Positions 20,383 to 30,641 of a stretch of DNA of 48,027 bases are shown here, piece by piece (the first letter of the stretch is position 1; each line of letters opens with the position of its first letter). A program made the position numbers and the translations under genes. Below the pieces are notes generated by a model. The model saw only the letters and a list, made by a program, of their open reading frames with translations, made no database searches and had not been told where the DNA came from. The stretch is from Bacteroidales bacterium (GTDB lineage: Bacteria > Bacteroidota > Bacteroidia > Bacteroidales > FEN-979). The stretch lies in contig JADHVQ010000007.1 of assembly GCA_016783905.1 (NCBI GenBank), positions 1-48,027 on the forward strand, read 5' to 3'.

Positions 20383-20390
20383 TATCTTTG
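20383..20390 (+). promoter_or_regulatory. Bacteroidota -7 box TATCTTTG upstream of recR
   Basis: TAnnTTTG consensus, 52 nt before ATG 20443. Confidence 0.5.
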
Positions 20391-20442
20391 CAAAGTAAAT
20401 TATTTTAACCACAGATTACACATTTATCTGCCGAAGTTTTTT

Positions 20443-21057
20443 ATGTACAACTTTCCGTCAAGGTTACTCGAAAATGCGGTAAATGAACTGGCAAAACTTC
20501 CCGGCATCGGGCGAAAGACTGCACTTCGTATGGCTTTGCACCTGCTCAGAACACCTCCTGAGGAGGTGGAGGCCTTCGGCGCTTCTGTGGTGAAGATGCG
20601 GCAGGAGGTGATCTATTGCTCCCGTTGCAAAAACATCTCCGATAAAGAACTATGCGACATCTGCGCCAATCCGAAACGTGATTCCTCAACAGTTTGTGTG
20701 GTGGAAGATATCCGTGATGTAATGGCCATTGATAATACAGGCCAGTACACCGGTGTCTACCATGTCCTGGGAGGGATCATCTCCCCGATAGAAGGAATTG
20801 GTCCACAGGATCTGAATATCGGTTCCCTGATTGAAAGGGCATCTTCGGGAGAGGTGAAAGAGATCATCCTGGCATTGCCAACCACCATTGAAGGAGACAC
20901 CACCAACTTCTACCTCTTCAAAAAACTGAACCCAATGAAAATAACCATCTCCATGATTGCCCGTGGAGTCTCCATCGGTGACGAACTCGAGCACACAGAT
21001 GAAGTTACGCTGGGGAGATCGATTCTGAACCGGACACCCTATGAGGGGATGAAGTGA
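20443..21057 (+). CDS. recR: recombination mediator RecR
   Basis: [44 protein letters not shown] region. Start chosen at [13 protein letters not shown]. Confidence 0.97.
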   Translation: MYNFPSRLLENAVNELAKLPGIGRKTALRMALHLLRTPPEEVEAFGASVVKMRQEVIYCSRCKNISDKELCDICANPKRDSSTVCVVEDIRDVMAIDNTGQYTGVYHVLGGIISPIEGIGPQDLNIGSLIERASSGEVKEIILALPTTIEGDTTNFYLFKKLNPMKITISMIARGVSIGDELEHTDEVTLGRSILNRTPYEGMK

Positions 21058-21063
21058 TCTCCG

Positions 21064-21137
21064 ATTGATTCGATTTTCGATTTGCCCCCCAACCCCCTAA
21101 AGGGGGAGTAAGTCCCCTTCAGGCGATTTAGGTGTGC
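21064..21137. repeat. composite repeat: CGATTTT heptads + GC-rich hairpin CCCCCTAAAGGGGG + AGTAAGTCCCCTTCAGGCGATTTAGGTGTG
   Basis: Shares its GC-rich half and heptad family with 41101-41210. Confidence 0.75.
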
Positions 21138-21140
21138 TTC

Positions 21141-21389
21141 CTAATGCTCTTCACTTTCAAACAACTGCAACTGATTCACTTTCTCATTGTTCATATTGAC
21201 TTCCAGGTCAGCATAGTTCTCAAATAGCGGGCGGATTGCTTTTTTGATGAGTTTATTTGTCGTGGTACGCCTGGATTTTGCAAAGCGTTCGAGGGAACGT
21301 TTTTGGCGGGTGGTCAGTTTGATGGTAAGGCTCTTGTACCGGATGGATTTACCTCTTTTTTTAGCTCTGGTTCGTGGCATGCCGGTCAC
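21141..21389 (-). CDS. small basic RHH-like hypothetical protein
   Basis: Arg/Lys-rich 82-aa ORF overlapping the glmM stop by 4 nt; LTIKLTTRQKRSLERFAKSRRTTTNKLIKKAI resembles ribbon-helix-helix. Confidence 0.6.
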   Translation of the reverse strand: MTGMPRTRAKKRGKSIRYKSLTIKLTTRQKRSLERFAKSRRTTTNKLIKKAIRPLFENYADLEVNMNNEKVNQLQLFESEEH

Positions 21390-22783
21390 TCTCCGTTGAT
21401 GATCTCTTTGAAATCGTTAAGGATTTTCCGGGCGAGGTGATCAGCCTTTTCAGGCATATCGCTCTCCGCATAGATCCGGATGATCGGTTCGGTATTGGAT
21501 TTCCGGAGATGGACCCAGGATTTTTCGAAGTGGATCTTCACCCCATCTATCCGGCTGATATCATAATCCTTATACCGTTCTTCAATCTTTTTCAAGATTT
21601 CATCCAACACTATTTCAGGTCCGAATGCTATTTTGTTTTTTGAAATGAAATAGCTCGGGTACTCAGCTCTTAGCGTCGAACAGGTTTTCCCTGATTTTGC
21701 CAGGTAAGTAAGGAATAATGCGATTCCCACCAGGGCATCGCGGCCATAGTGCAGGTCTGGGCAAATCACCCCGCCGTTGCCTTCTCCTCCAATCACAGCT
21801 TTTTTCGCCTTCATCATCTCTACCACATTGACCTCCCCAACAGCAGAGGCAAAATAGTGCCCACCTGCTTTTTCAGTAATGTCTTTCAGAGCTTGGGAAG
21901 AGGAGAGGTTAGACACCGTGTTCCCAGGCTTATGCTGAAGGACATAATCGGCAATGGCAACCAGGGTATACTCCTCCCCGAACGGCTCCCCGATCTCGTT
22001 GATGATAGCCAGACGGTCTACATCCGGATCAACAACAAACCCTACATCGGCTTTCTGCCTGACCACCTCTTCACAGATAGCCGACAGATGTTCGGGTAGA
22101 GGTTCCGGATTATGAGGAAATTGTCCTGTTGGATCACAATATAACCGATGGATGGTATTGACACCCAATACCTCCAGTAATAAGGGAATGGCGATCCCTC
22201 CGGTGGAATTCACAGCATCCACTACCACACTGAAGTGGGCATTTTTGATGGCATCGGGATCTACCAATGGAATATCCAGAATGCGGTTGATGTGCTTTAG
22301 AAGATATCGTTCGCTGGAGCTGTAAATCCCAAGGTTATCGACATCCACGTAGGAACAATCCCCCTGTTCAACAATCTTCATCAGCTCCGCTTCATCCCTG
22401 GCCGAAAGAAATTCCCCCTGTTGGTTCAGCAACTTCAGGGCATTCCATTGTTTGGGATTATGGCTGGCTGTAATGATGATTCCTCCGTCGGAATCACTCT
22501 CTGTAACAGCTACCTCAACCGTTGGAGTAGTGGTGAGACCAATATCCAGCACATCAATACCCATTCCGATGAGGGTCCCGCATACCAGGTTGCTGACCAT
22601 AGCTCCCGATATCCGGGCATCCCGGCCGACAACCACCTGCAGTTTTTTATCCGGAATCTTTGCCTTAATGAAACAACCGTAAGCACTAATATATTTAACG
22701 ATATCTGGTGGAGTCAGTCCCTCATCCGGCTTCCCTCCAATTGTTCCACGAATACCTGAAATCGATTTAATCAGTGTCATCAC
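21386..22783 (-). CDS. glmM: phosphoglucosamine mutase-type phosphohexomutase
   Basis: SISGIRGTIGG; GGIIITASHNPKQWNALK; FVVDPDVDRLAIINEIGEPFGEEYTL; RKSNTEPIIRIYAE. Confidence 0.93.
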   Translation of the reverse strand: MMTLIKSISGIRGTIGGKPDEGLTPPDIVKYISAYGCFIKAKIPDKKLQVVVGRDARISGAMVSNLVCGTLIGMGIDVLDIGLTTTPTVEVAVTESDSDGGIIITASHNPKQWNALKLLNQQGEFLSARDEAELMKIVEQGDCSYVDVDNLGIYSSSERYLLKHINRILDIPLVDPDAIKNAHFSVVVDAVNSTGGIAIPLLLEVLGVNTIHRLYCDPTGQFPHNPEPLPEHLSAICEEVVRQKADVGFVVDPDVDRLAIINEIGEPFGEEYTLVAIADYVLQHKPGNTVSNLSSSQALKDITEKAGGHYFASAVGEVNVVEMMKAKKAVIGGEGNGGVICPDLHYGRDALVGIALFLTYLAKSGKTCSTLRAEYPSYFISKNKIAFGPEIVLDEILKKIEERYKDYDISRIDGVKIHFEKSWVHLRKSNTEPIIRIYAESDMPEKADHLARKILNDFKEIINGE

Positions 22784-22916
22784 ACAGATTTTAAAACAAA
22801 TGTAAAGGATTTTTTACGGCATCCTCCGTGATGTTGAAAACTATTGAAATCTTGCGTTCCGAGACAAATGGAGCAGAAATCTGGGATTTTATTAATTTTG
22901 CAATGGAAAGTACGTT

Positions 22917-24323
22917 ATGGAAAACCCTTTTGATCCTTTTTACGATCCTGAGATCGCAGCCCTGATCCGCCGGTTTGAAGAACTGGCAGGTGATGGAAAA
23001 CATGGATTCTTTGACCTGGATGAGTTTGAGGATATCCTTGATTACTACCTGTTTCATAACAAGACTTCCCGGTTTCAGAGAACACTGGACATTGCACTGA
23101 AGCAGCATCCTGGAAGTATCTCCATTGTGTTGAAACAGGTTCAGTTTCTGATCAATTCCAACCGGGAAAAGCAAGCCCTGAAGTTACTGGCAGAAACCGA
23201 TCATGACCTGGCGCATGATTATGACATCCACCTCTCACGAGGTGCTTTGTACAGTCAGCTTAGCAAATATGAGAAAGCCATTGATGAGTTTAAGAAGGGG
23301 ATCCACGATACAGAAGAGCTGGACGAAATTTACGCGAGCATTGCCTATGAGTATGAAAACCTGGGCAAATTCGATAAAGCCATAGACTACCTGATAAAGG
23401 CGCTGAACCACAATCCGGATAACGAATCCGTTCTCTTTGAACTCTCTTTTTGCTGTGAAATAAACCAGCAAACAGAGAAGATAATCAGTTACCTGCAACA
23501 GTTTCTGGATCGTCACCCGTACAATAAGTCAGCCTGGTTCAACCTCGGTATTGCCTTTAGCAATCTGGAGTTGTTTGAGAAGGCAATCGATGCTTATGAT
23601 TTTACCCTGGCCATCGATGAATCATTTGCTACAGCATATTTCAACAAAGCCAACTGTTATGCCAACATCAATGAGTATGGGAAAGCAGTTGAAACATACA
23701 TGGAGACCTTCCTGTATGAAGATCCCGAGCCACTGACCCATTACTATATCGCTGAATGCTATGAAAAACAGCATCAGTATGAGTTTGCGATCGAACAATA
23801 TAAAAAAGCCATCAACCTCGATCCCGAATTTGCCGATGCCTGGCTTGCTGTCGGGATGTGTTTTGATGAGTTGGATAAACCCAATATTGCTTACGCATAT
23901 GTAAAAAAGGCGGTTCGCCTCTCTCCTACCATACCCGAATACTGGTTTATCCTTGGGGATATTCAGATTAAACTGCAACGGTATCCGGAAGGGATTTCCT
24001 CCTATCAGAAGGTAATCGGGCTGGATCCTGGTGATCCGGAAGTATGGCTGGCACTGGCCAATGTGCATGCCGAGCTGAAGGATTATGAGATGGCTGTCCA
24101 AACACTTGAAGAGGGATTGAAGCATCATGAAAGCCATGCAGATTTTTACTATTGCCTGGCCTATTTCCTGTTATTGAATGGCCGATCCAATCAGGCTCAC
24201 GGATATCTCTACAAAGCCATGGATCTTGATTCGGAGGGATACAAACGCTTGTTTGTCACCTTTCCTGACGCAGGGAAACATCCTGCCGTGGTTGATATCA
24301 TCTCCTCCTACCGCAAAGAGTAA
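22917..24323 (+). CDS. TPR-repeat protein
   Basis: About ten TPR units, e.g. AFSNLELFEKAIDAYDFTLAIDESFATAYFNKANCY. Confidence 0.93.
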   Translation: MENPFDPFYDPEIAALIRRFEELAGDGKHGFFDLDEFEDILDYYLFHNKTSRFQRTLDIALKQHPGSISIVLKQVQFLINSNREKQALKLLAETDHDLAHDYDIHLSRGALYSQLSKYEKAIDEFKKGIHDTEELDEIYASIAYEYENLGKFDKAIDYLIKALNHNPDNESVLFELSFCCEINQQTEKIISYLQQFLDRHPYNKSAWFNLGIAFSNLELFEKAIDAYDFTLAIDESFATAYFNKANCYANINEYGKAVETYMETFLYEDPEPLTHYYIAECYEKQHQYEFAIEQYKKAINLDPEFADAWLAVGMCFDELDKPNIAYAYVKKAVRLSPTIPEYWFILGDIQIKLQRYPEGISSYQKVIGLDPGDPEVWLALANVHAELKDYEMAVQTLEEGLKHHESHADFYYCLAYFLLLNGRSNQAHGYLYKAMDLDSEGYKRLFVTFPDAGKHPAVVDIISSYRKE

Positions 24324-24334
24324 GTTTTTGCTCC

Positions 24335-25090
24335 ATGAAAAAAGTTTTTGGTTTGATCGGATACCCGCTTGACCATTCGTGGTCTCCATCCTATTTTCAA
24401 CAGCAGTTTCAGGTGCATGGATTGCCAGATCACAGGTATCAACTCTTCCCCCTGAAAACGCTGAATGATTTTTTACCACTCCTTGATAACATCCCTGACC
24501 TCTGTGGTCTGAATGTGACCATTCCTTACAAGGAGACCATTATTCCCTGCCTCGATGAATCCGATCCTAGGGCGGCGGAGATCGGGGCTGTCAATACGAT
24601 ACTCATCCGTGGATCAGGACCGAACCGGACGTTGACCGGACACAATACCGATGCGGAAGGTTTTTTGCGTTCGGCCGATTTCTCCGGGCACCAATCTGCA
24701 TTGATATTTGGAACTGGAGGAGCCTCCAGGGCTGTATGTTATGCATTGCAGAAGATGGGAATCAGGTGCACGCTAGTTTCACGGTCAGGAACCCTGAGAA
24801 AAGCCATTTCTTACAAGGATCTGGATGATGAAATGATGTCAACTCACACACTCATCATCAACGCCACACCAATCGGTATGTATCCGGATGAAGGCCCCCC
24901 TCCCCCAATTCCATATCATCTGATTAATTCGCATCACTTCCTCTATGACCTGGTGTACAATCCCGAAGAGACCCACTTTCTGAAGGAGGGATTGAAGCGC
25001 GGAGCCAGGATCCAGTCAGGCCTGAAAATGTTGCACCTCCAGGCAGAACTTTCGTTTGAGCTGTTTATGGGAAGGGAGCCTGGGTCCTAG
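24335..25090 (+). CDS. aroE: shikimate dehydrogenase
   Basis: GLIGYPLDHSWSPSYF; GLNVTIPYKETI; GAVNTI; GTGGASRAVCYAL; INATPIGMYP. Confidence 0.96.
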   Translation: MKKVFGLIGYPLDHSWSPSYFQQQFQVHGLPDHRYQLFPLKTLNDFLPLLDNIPDLCGLNVTIPYKETIIPCLDESDPRAAEIGAVNTILIRGSGPNRTLTGHNTDAEGFLRSADFSGHQSALIFGTGGASRAVCYALQKMGIRCTLVSRSGTLRKAISYKDLDDEMMSTHTLIINATPIGMYPDEGPPPPIPYHLINSHHFLYDLVYNPEETHFLKEGLKRGARIQSGLKMLHLQAELSFELFMGREPGS

Positions 25091-25103
25091 ATGCTGGTAT
25101 CGT

Positions 25104-25198
25104 GTTTCGGGTTTCGGGTTTCGGGTTCCTCTTCCCTCTTCCTTCCTCCTTCGTCCCTCATTCTTCCTCCTTCGTCCCTCGTCCTTCGTCATTTCGTA
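25104..25198. repeat. multi-family heptanucleotide tract: GTTTCGG x3, then TTCCTCC-TTCGTCC-CTCATTC-TTCCTCC-TTCGTCC-CTCGTCC-TTCGTCA
   Basis: 7-nt spacing with a 21-nt higher-order repeat; a short out-of-phase stretch lies between the two blocks. Confidence 0.85.
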
Positions 25199-25433
25199 TC
25201 ACCTCAATCTTCAGGTTCGCGACCATTGCTGCCACGGCACCCACTGCAGCAAGTACCGGCGCAACCAGAGCACCGATCACACCAATGGTTACAGGGATCT
25301 CCAGGTAGGTTTTTCCCTCTTCATCCTTGATAATGATGCGACGGACATTCCCTTCGTGAATGAGCTCCTTGACCTTTCCGATCAGCTCCTCACCTTTGAT
25401 CCTAAACTCCTCTTTAAATGTTCCTTTTTCCAT
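25158..25433 (-). CDS. DUF4342-like small membrane protein with repeat-encoded C-terminal tail
   Basis: FRIKGEELIGKVKELIHEGNVRRIIIKDEEGKTYLEIPVTIGVIGALVAPVLAAVGAVAAMV; tail NDEGRGTKEEE lies in the heptad tract. Confidence 0.8.
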   Translation of the reverse strand: MEKGTFKEEFRIKGEELIGKVKELIHEGNVRRIIIKDEEGKTYLEIPVTIGVIGALVAPVLAAVGAVAAMVANLKIEVIRNDEGRGTKEEE

Positions 25434-25440
25434 AATTATT

Positions 25441-26244
25441 TCATTTTAGCAACCGTTTGATTAGCCTTAGCTTCTCCCCGTATGGCGGGTACCGGATCGG
25501 TATGTCCAGCCAGGTGACCTTCTTCATCACTGATCGTGGGTGCGAGAAGGTTTCGAAGCTATATTTTCCGTGATAGCGTCCGAATCCGCTTTGTCCTATT
25601 CCACCGAAAGGCAACCGCTTATTCGAAAAATGGATCAGGGTATCATTGATACACGCACCACCGGAAGAGGTAAGGGCCAACATCTTCCGCTCCTTCTTCG
25701 GATCTCCTGTAAATAAATAGAGAGCCAACGGTTTGGCGCCGGTATTGATAAAATCGATTACCTCGTCGAGGGAGTCATATTCCATCATTGGGAGAACTGG
25801 TCCAAATATCTCCTCCTGCATCAGCGGGTGACTTGACGAAATGCCGCCGACGATTGTTGGAGCGAGATACCGCTCTTGAGGGATCGCCTCCCCACCACAC
25901 AGGATCGTTGCATCATGCATGAGTTGAACCAACCGCTCCGTTTTTTTCTGTGTGATGATCCTCCCATAATCACTGCTCTGCTTCGGGTCATCACCAAAAT
26001 AGCTTCGGATATGCTTGAGGTGCATGGATATCTCTGCCAGAACGATCCCGATCTCCGTCGTGTATGCCTCAAATTTCGGCTTATGCAGATCCTGCCAAAG
26101 AGCATCACTGATTCGCTCTTCATATTCCAGGATCAGATCCCTTAGCGTAGATAGTTGAAGAATTCTGAATTCAATGTCCTTCGTCTGTTGTGAGTTATAG
26201 AAATCACGCTGGTTTTGGATGATCTTCGAAAATTGGGAGTTCAT
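25441..26244 (-). pseudogene. aldehyde dehydrogenase with a large in-frame internal deletion; lacks NAD-binding and catalytic Glu/Cys regions
   Basis: N-terminal FRILQLSTLRDLI...HLKHI runs directly into the late segment RSYFGDDPKQSSDYGRII...MQEEIFGPVLPM...SSGGACINDTLIHF...LPFGGIGQSGFG. 267 aa versus about 455 expected; frame open. Confidence 0.88.
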
Positions 26245-26312
26245 ATCAAAAAAGGGAAATAAGGGTAAAGATATAAGTTTAAAATTTATTTGTTGATGTG
26301 AAAGAAAAATAT

Positions 26313-26320
26313 TAATTTTG
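26313..26320 (+). promoter_or_regulatory. Bacteroidota -7 box TAATTTTG upstream of rpsO
   Basis: TAnnTTTG followed by a leader of about 50 nt. Confidence 0.55.
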
Positions 26321-26373
26321 CACCCGTTTTAGTAGGCTTTATCAAGGTAATCATAGAAAACAACCATCTACCA

Positions 26374-26643
26374 ATGAATTTTGCTCCTGAAGTAAAGAAG
26401 AAAACGTTTAAAGAGTACGGAAAATCAGAATTTGACACAGGTTCTACCGAAGCGCAGGTAGCACTTTTCACAATGAAAATCCAGCATCTGACAGAGCACC
26501 TGAAAAAAAACAAAAAGGATCTGGTAACAGAAAGGTCGCTTGTCAGAATGGTTGGTAAACGGCGGCATCTCCTTGATTATCTGAAGAGAAAGGACATCGA
26601 ACGATACCGTGCCGTGATCAAGAAATTAAAAATAAGAAAATAA
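26374..26643 (+). CDS. rpsO: 30S ribosomal protein S15
   Basis: FDTGSTEAQVALFTMKIQHLTEHLKKNKKD...LVRMVGKRRHLLDYLKRKD. Confidence 0.98.
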   Translation: MNFAPEVKKKTFKEYGKSEFDTGSTEAQVALFTMKIQHLTEHLKKNKKDLVTERSLVRMVGKRRHLLDYLKRKDIERYRAVIKKLKIRK

Positions 26644-26670
26644 CAAATATGTTTCTGACAGAACTGAAAG

Positions 26671-26695
26671 AGGCAATTCCCGGATTGCCTTTTTT
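26671..26695 (+). terminator. Rho-independent terminator/attenuator between rpsO and pnp
   Basis: AGGCAAT-TCCCGG-ATTGCCT, 7-bp stem followed by a T run. Confidence 0.8.
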
Positions 26696-26743
26696 AGCAT
26701 CTGTGGGTTACAACTCGAGAAAAAATTACAGATATAGAAAAAC

Positions 26744-28897
26744 ATGAATGCAATTATTAAAAAAATTCAATTTGACGACGGCCGTGAGATTACGATGGAA
26801 ACGGGTCGTCTTGCTCGGCAGGCTGATGGAGCTGTTGTGGTAAAAATGGGCGACACGATGTTGCTGGCCACAGTGGTTGCCAAAGCGGATGCTGGCGAAA
26901 ACGTAGACTACATGCCATTAAGTGTTGATTACCGTGAAAAATATGCTTCTACCGGACGATTCCCAGGTGGCTTCTTCAAACGGGAAGCACGTCCTTCCGA
27001 TAGTGAGGTGCTGACCTCCAGGCTGGTTGACAGAGCATTGCGCCCCCTCTTTCCGGATGATTATCATGCCGATGTACAGGTGATGATCACCCTGATCTCA
27101 GCCGACAGAAATATTCTGCCCGACGCCCTGGCTTGTCTGGCAGCCTCAGCAGCCCTTACCATCAGTGACATACCTTTCAACGGCCCCATTTCTGAGGTGA
27201 AGGTTGGCCGAATCGATGGAAAATTCATTGCTAATCCAGGGTATATATCCCTGGCCGAATCAGATATGGACATCATGGTTGGCGCTTCTGAGAACAACAT
27301 CATGATGGTTGAAGGAGAGATGAAAGAGGTAAGTGAGAAAGATATGGTTGAGGCCATCAAGTTTGCTCACAACATCATCAAAGCTCAGTGTCGGGCTCAG
27401 CTTGAATTTGCTGAGATGGTGGATAAATCAAGACCCAAACGGGAATATAGCCATGAAATAAATGATCCTGAGTTCAAGCAAACCATGCACGATGCCACAT
27501 ACAAAAAGGTTTACGACATGGCTGTTAAAGGGATCGCCAATAAGAAGGAGAGAAAAACCATCCTTGATACGATCAAAGAGGCGTTCGTTGAAACGTTAAG
27601 TGATGAGGAGAAGGAAGAGAAAAAGATGATGATCTCCCGGTACTACCACGAAATTGAACGTGAGGCCATCCGGAATGCCACCCTCGATTCGAAAATCAGG
27701 ATTGATGGAAGGAAACTCGACGAGATCCGCCCCATCTGGACAGAGGTTGACTACTTGCCTGCTGCCCATGGATCAGCAATCTTCACACGTGGCGAAACCC
27801 AGTCACTGACTACTGTGACGCTCGGAACAAAACTGGACGAACAAGTCATCGATGGAGCAGTTATCGAAGAGAGATCAAAATTCCTTTTACATTACAACTT
27901 CCCTCCCTTTTCAACGGGTGAGGTAAAACCACTGCGGGGCACAAGCCGCCGGGAGGTTGGACATGGGAACCTGGCTTTGCGTGCCCTTAAATTTATCCTT
28001 CCCAATTCAGACGATAACCATTACACAACCCGTATCGTATCAGACATCCTGGAATCGAACGGTTCTTCGTCCATGGCAACAGTTTGTGCCGGAACCCTGG
28101 CCTTGATGGATGCCGGTGTGAAGATCAAAAAACCGGTTTCAGGTATCGCTATGGGGCTTATCTCAGATAGCAAAACCAAGCGCTATGCAGTATTGTCTGA
28201 CATCCTGGGGGATGAAGACCACCTGGGTGACATGGACTTTAAGGTTTGCGGTACCCGCGATGGTATCACTGCCTGCCAGATGGACATCAAAGTGGACGGC
28301 ATGCCCTATGAAATTCTGGAAGAGGCACTCGAGCAAGCCAAAGCCGGAAGGTTACATATTATGGATGAGATGATGAAGACCATCTCAGAGCCAAGGGCCG
28401 ACTTCAAGCCATTTGTGCCAAGAATCACCCAGATGAAGATCCCAAAAGAATTCATTGGTGCGGTCATTGGACCAGGTGGCAAAGTGATCCAGGAGATGCA
28501 GCGCGAGACTGGCACTACGATCGTCATTGAAGAGGTAGGAGAGTTTGGTATCATCGATATCGTTGCCAACAATGTAGAGGCCAAAGATGCTGTTGTTGAG
28601 AAGATCAAACGGATCTGTGCTGTTCCTGAAGTGGGTGAGATCTATAAAGGAAAAGTGAAGAACATCACCACCTTTGGCGCTTTTATCGAGATCCTGCCCG
28701 GGCAGGATGGACTGCTGCATATCTCTGAGATTGAATGGAGACGACTGGAAAAAGTAGAAGATGCCCTGAAAGTGGGAGACGAAGTAGAAGTCAAGCTGAT
28801 TGATGTTGACCCAAGAACAGGCAAACTGAAACTCTCCAGGAAGGTACTTCTGGAAAAACCAGCGAACTATCAGGACAATCGGCCAAAAAAATTCTAA
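26744..28897 (+). CDS. pnp: polyribonucleotide nucleotidyltransferase
   Basis: [37 protein letters not shown] motif [16 protein letters not shown]1 domain. Confidence 0.99.
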   Translation: MNAIIKKIQFDDGREITMETGRLARQADGAVVVKMGDTMLLATVVAKADAGENVDYMPLSVDYREKYASTGRFPGGFFKREARPSDSEVLTSRLVDRALRPLFPDDYHADVQVMITLISADRNILPDALACLAASAALTISDIPFNGPISEVKVGRIDGKFIANPGYISLAESDMDIMVGASENNIMMVEGEMKEVSEKDMVEAIKFAHNIIKAQCRAQLEFAEMVDKSRPKREYSHEINDPEFKQTMHDATYKKVYDMAVKGIANKKERKTILDTIKEAFVETLSDEEKEEKKMMISRYYHEIEREAIRNATLDSKIRIDGRKLDEIRPIWTEVDYLPAAHGSAIFTRGETQSLTTVTLGTKLDEQVIDGAVIEERSKFLLHYNFPPFSTGEVKPLRGTSRREVGHGNLALRALKFILPNSDDNHYTTRIVSDILESNGSSSMATVCAGTLALMDAGVKIKKPVSGIAMGLISDSKTKRYAVLSDILGDEDHLGDMDFKVCGTRDGITACQMDIKVDGMPYEILEEALEQAKAGRLHIMDEMMKTISEPRADFKPFVPRITQMKIPKEFIGAVIGPGGKVIQEMQRETGTTIVIEEVGEFGIIDIVANNVEAKDAVVEKIKRICAVPEVGEIYKGKVKNITTFGAFIEILPGQDGLLHISEIEWRRLEKVEDALKVGDEVEVKLIDVDPRTGKLKLSRKVLLEKPANYQDNRPKKF

Positions 28898-28982
28898 ACG
28901 TCGTTGAAACCCGAAGCCCAAGTTTCTCGTAAACAAGGGACACTGTTAACTTCATCAATGTTTTGATATAAAAGAGATCCGG

Positions 28983-29846
28983 ATGAGACAACTAAAAATC
29001 ATAAAACAGGTTACCAACCGTGAGACTGCTTCCCTGGATAAATACCTGCAGGAGATTGGCAAGGTTGAGCTAATCACAGCAGATGAAGAGGTTACCCTCG
29101 CCCAGCGGATCAAACAGGGAGACCATACTGCACTGGAAAAACTCACCAAGGCCAACCTGCGTTTTGTGGTTTCTGTCTCTAAACAATATCAGAATCAGGG
29201 ACTTAGCCTTCCGGATCTCATCAATGAAGGGAATCTCGGACTCATCAAAGCTGCACAGCGGTTTGATGAAACCCGGGGATTCAAATTTATCTCCTATGCC
29301 GTGTGGTGGATCCGCCAGTCAATCCTGCAGGCACTGGCAGAACAATCCCGGATCGTTCGCCTGCCATTGAATAAAATCGGATCGATTAACAAGATCAATA
29401 AAGCCTATGCCCTGCTTGAACAGCAGTACGAACGAGAACCCAATATTGAAGAGATTGCCAAGCTGCTGGAGATATCCGAGAACGAAGTCAAGGAGTCGAT
29501 GAAGAATGCCGGACGGCACGTCTCCATGGATGCCCCTCTCGTTCAGGATGAAGATAATACCATGTATGATGTCCTGAGAGGGGAAGAGAATACTACCCCG
29601 GAGAACGGTTTGCTGTATGAATCCCTGAAACGGGAGATAGAACGGGCGGTCTCCACACTCACTCAGCGTGAAGCGGACGTGATCCGACTTTATTTCGGAC
29701 TGAACGGAAGCCACCCGATGACGCTCGAAGAGATCGGGGAGAAATTTGACCTTACCCGGGAACGTGTCCGCCAGATCAAAGAGAAAGCCATTCGCAGACT
29801 GAAGCATACCAGCAGGAGTAAGATCCTGAAGACGTACCTAGGCTGA
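28983..29846 (+). CDS. rpoD: primary RNA polymerase sigma factor (RpoD/SigA, short Bacteroidota form)
   Basis: [86 protein letters not shown]. Confidence 0.98.
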   Translation: MRQLKIIKQVTNRETASLDKYLQEIGKVELITADEEVTLAQRIKQGDHTALEKLTKANLRFVVSVSKQYQNQGLSLPDLINEGNLGLIKAAQRFDETRGFKFISYAVWWIRQSILQALAEQSRIVRLPLNKIGSINKINKAYALLEQQYEREPNIEEIAKLLEISENEVKESMKNAGRHVSMDAPLVQDEDNTMYDVLRGEENTTPENGLLYESLKREIERAVSTLTQREADVIRLYFGLNGSHPMTLEEIGEKFDLTRERVRQIKEKAIRRLKHTSRSKILKTYLG

Positions 29847-29900
29847 CAACTGACAACTTTTTAAATCGCAAATCGTAAATCGAATCAATCGTAAATCAAA
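29843..29900. repeat. heptanucleotide tract CTGACAA x2, then AAATCGC-AAATCGT-AAATCGA and ATCAATC-GTAAATC
   Basis: Read directly between rpoD and rpe. Confidence 0.85.
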
Positions 29901-30551
29901 GTGTCTCATCTCGTAGCACCTTCCCTTTTATCAGCCAATTTCCTCCAACTGGGGAAGGAGATCGAAATGGTGAACCGGAGTGAAGCCGACTGGTTGCATC
30001 TCGATATCATGGACGGCCTCTTCGTCCCCAATATTTCATTCGGATTTTCTATACTTAACAGGATCAAGAAGACAACCGAGAAACCCATGGATGTCCACCT
30101 GATGATTGTGAATCCCGACAGGTACATTGAGCAATTCAGGGAATCCGGAGCCTTCATCATAACCGTCCATTACGAAGCCTGCACCCACCTTCACCGAACC
30201 ATCCAGGCAATCAAACAAACTGGTGCCAAGGCAGGGATTTCTCTCAATCCTCATACACCGGTTATGTTACTGCAAGAGATCATCGGGGAGGTCGACCTGG
30301 TATTACTGATGTCAGTCAACCCAGGTTTCGGTGGACAGGAGTTCATCGAACAGACCTACCGGAAGAGTCGTGAACTGAAAACGTTGATCCTGGATCATGG
30401 ATCTGATACCCAGATTGAAGTGGATGGTGGGGTCACGCTCGGGAACGCCCGCTCACTGGTTGATGCAGGTGTGGATATCCTGGTTGCTGGCAATGCTGTC
30501 TTCGGTTCTCCCGACCCCACTGCAACAATCCATCAGCTGAAACATTGTTAG
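29901..30551 (+). CDS. rpe: ribulose-phosphate 3-epimerase (GTG start)
   Basis: VAPSLLSANFLQLGKEI; WLHLDIMDGLFVPNISFG; MSVNPGFGGQEFIE. Confidence 0.97.
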   Translation: MSHLVAPSLLSANFLQLGKEIEMVNRSEADWLHLDIMDGLFVPNISFGFSILNRIKKTTEKPMDVHLMIVNPDRYIEQFRESGAFIITVHYEACTHLHRTIQAIKQTGAKAGISLNPHTPVMLLQEIIGEVDLVLLMSVNPGFGGQEFIEQTYRKSRELKTLILDHGSDTQIEVDGGVTLGNARSLVDAGVDILVAGNAVFGSPDPTATIHQLKHC

Positions 30552-30555
30552 AAGC

Positions 30556-30608
30556 AGTCCGCAGTCCGCAATCCTAATTGCTAATCGCTATTCGCTGATC
30601 GCTAACCA
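30556..30608. repeat. heptanucleotide tract AGTCCGC x2 then CTAATTG-CTAATCG-CTATTCG-CTGATCG-CTAACCA
   Basis: Read directly between rpe and the HD gene. Confidence 0.85.
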
Positions 30609-30641
30609 CTATTTTTGTATTTTTATAGGAAAATTGCAAGG

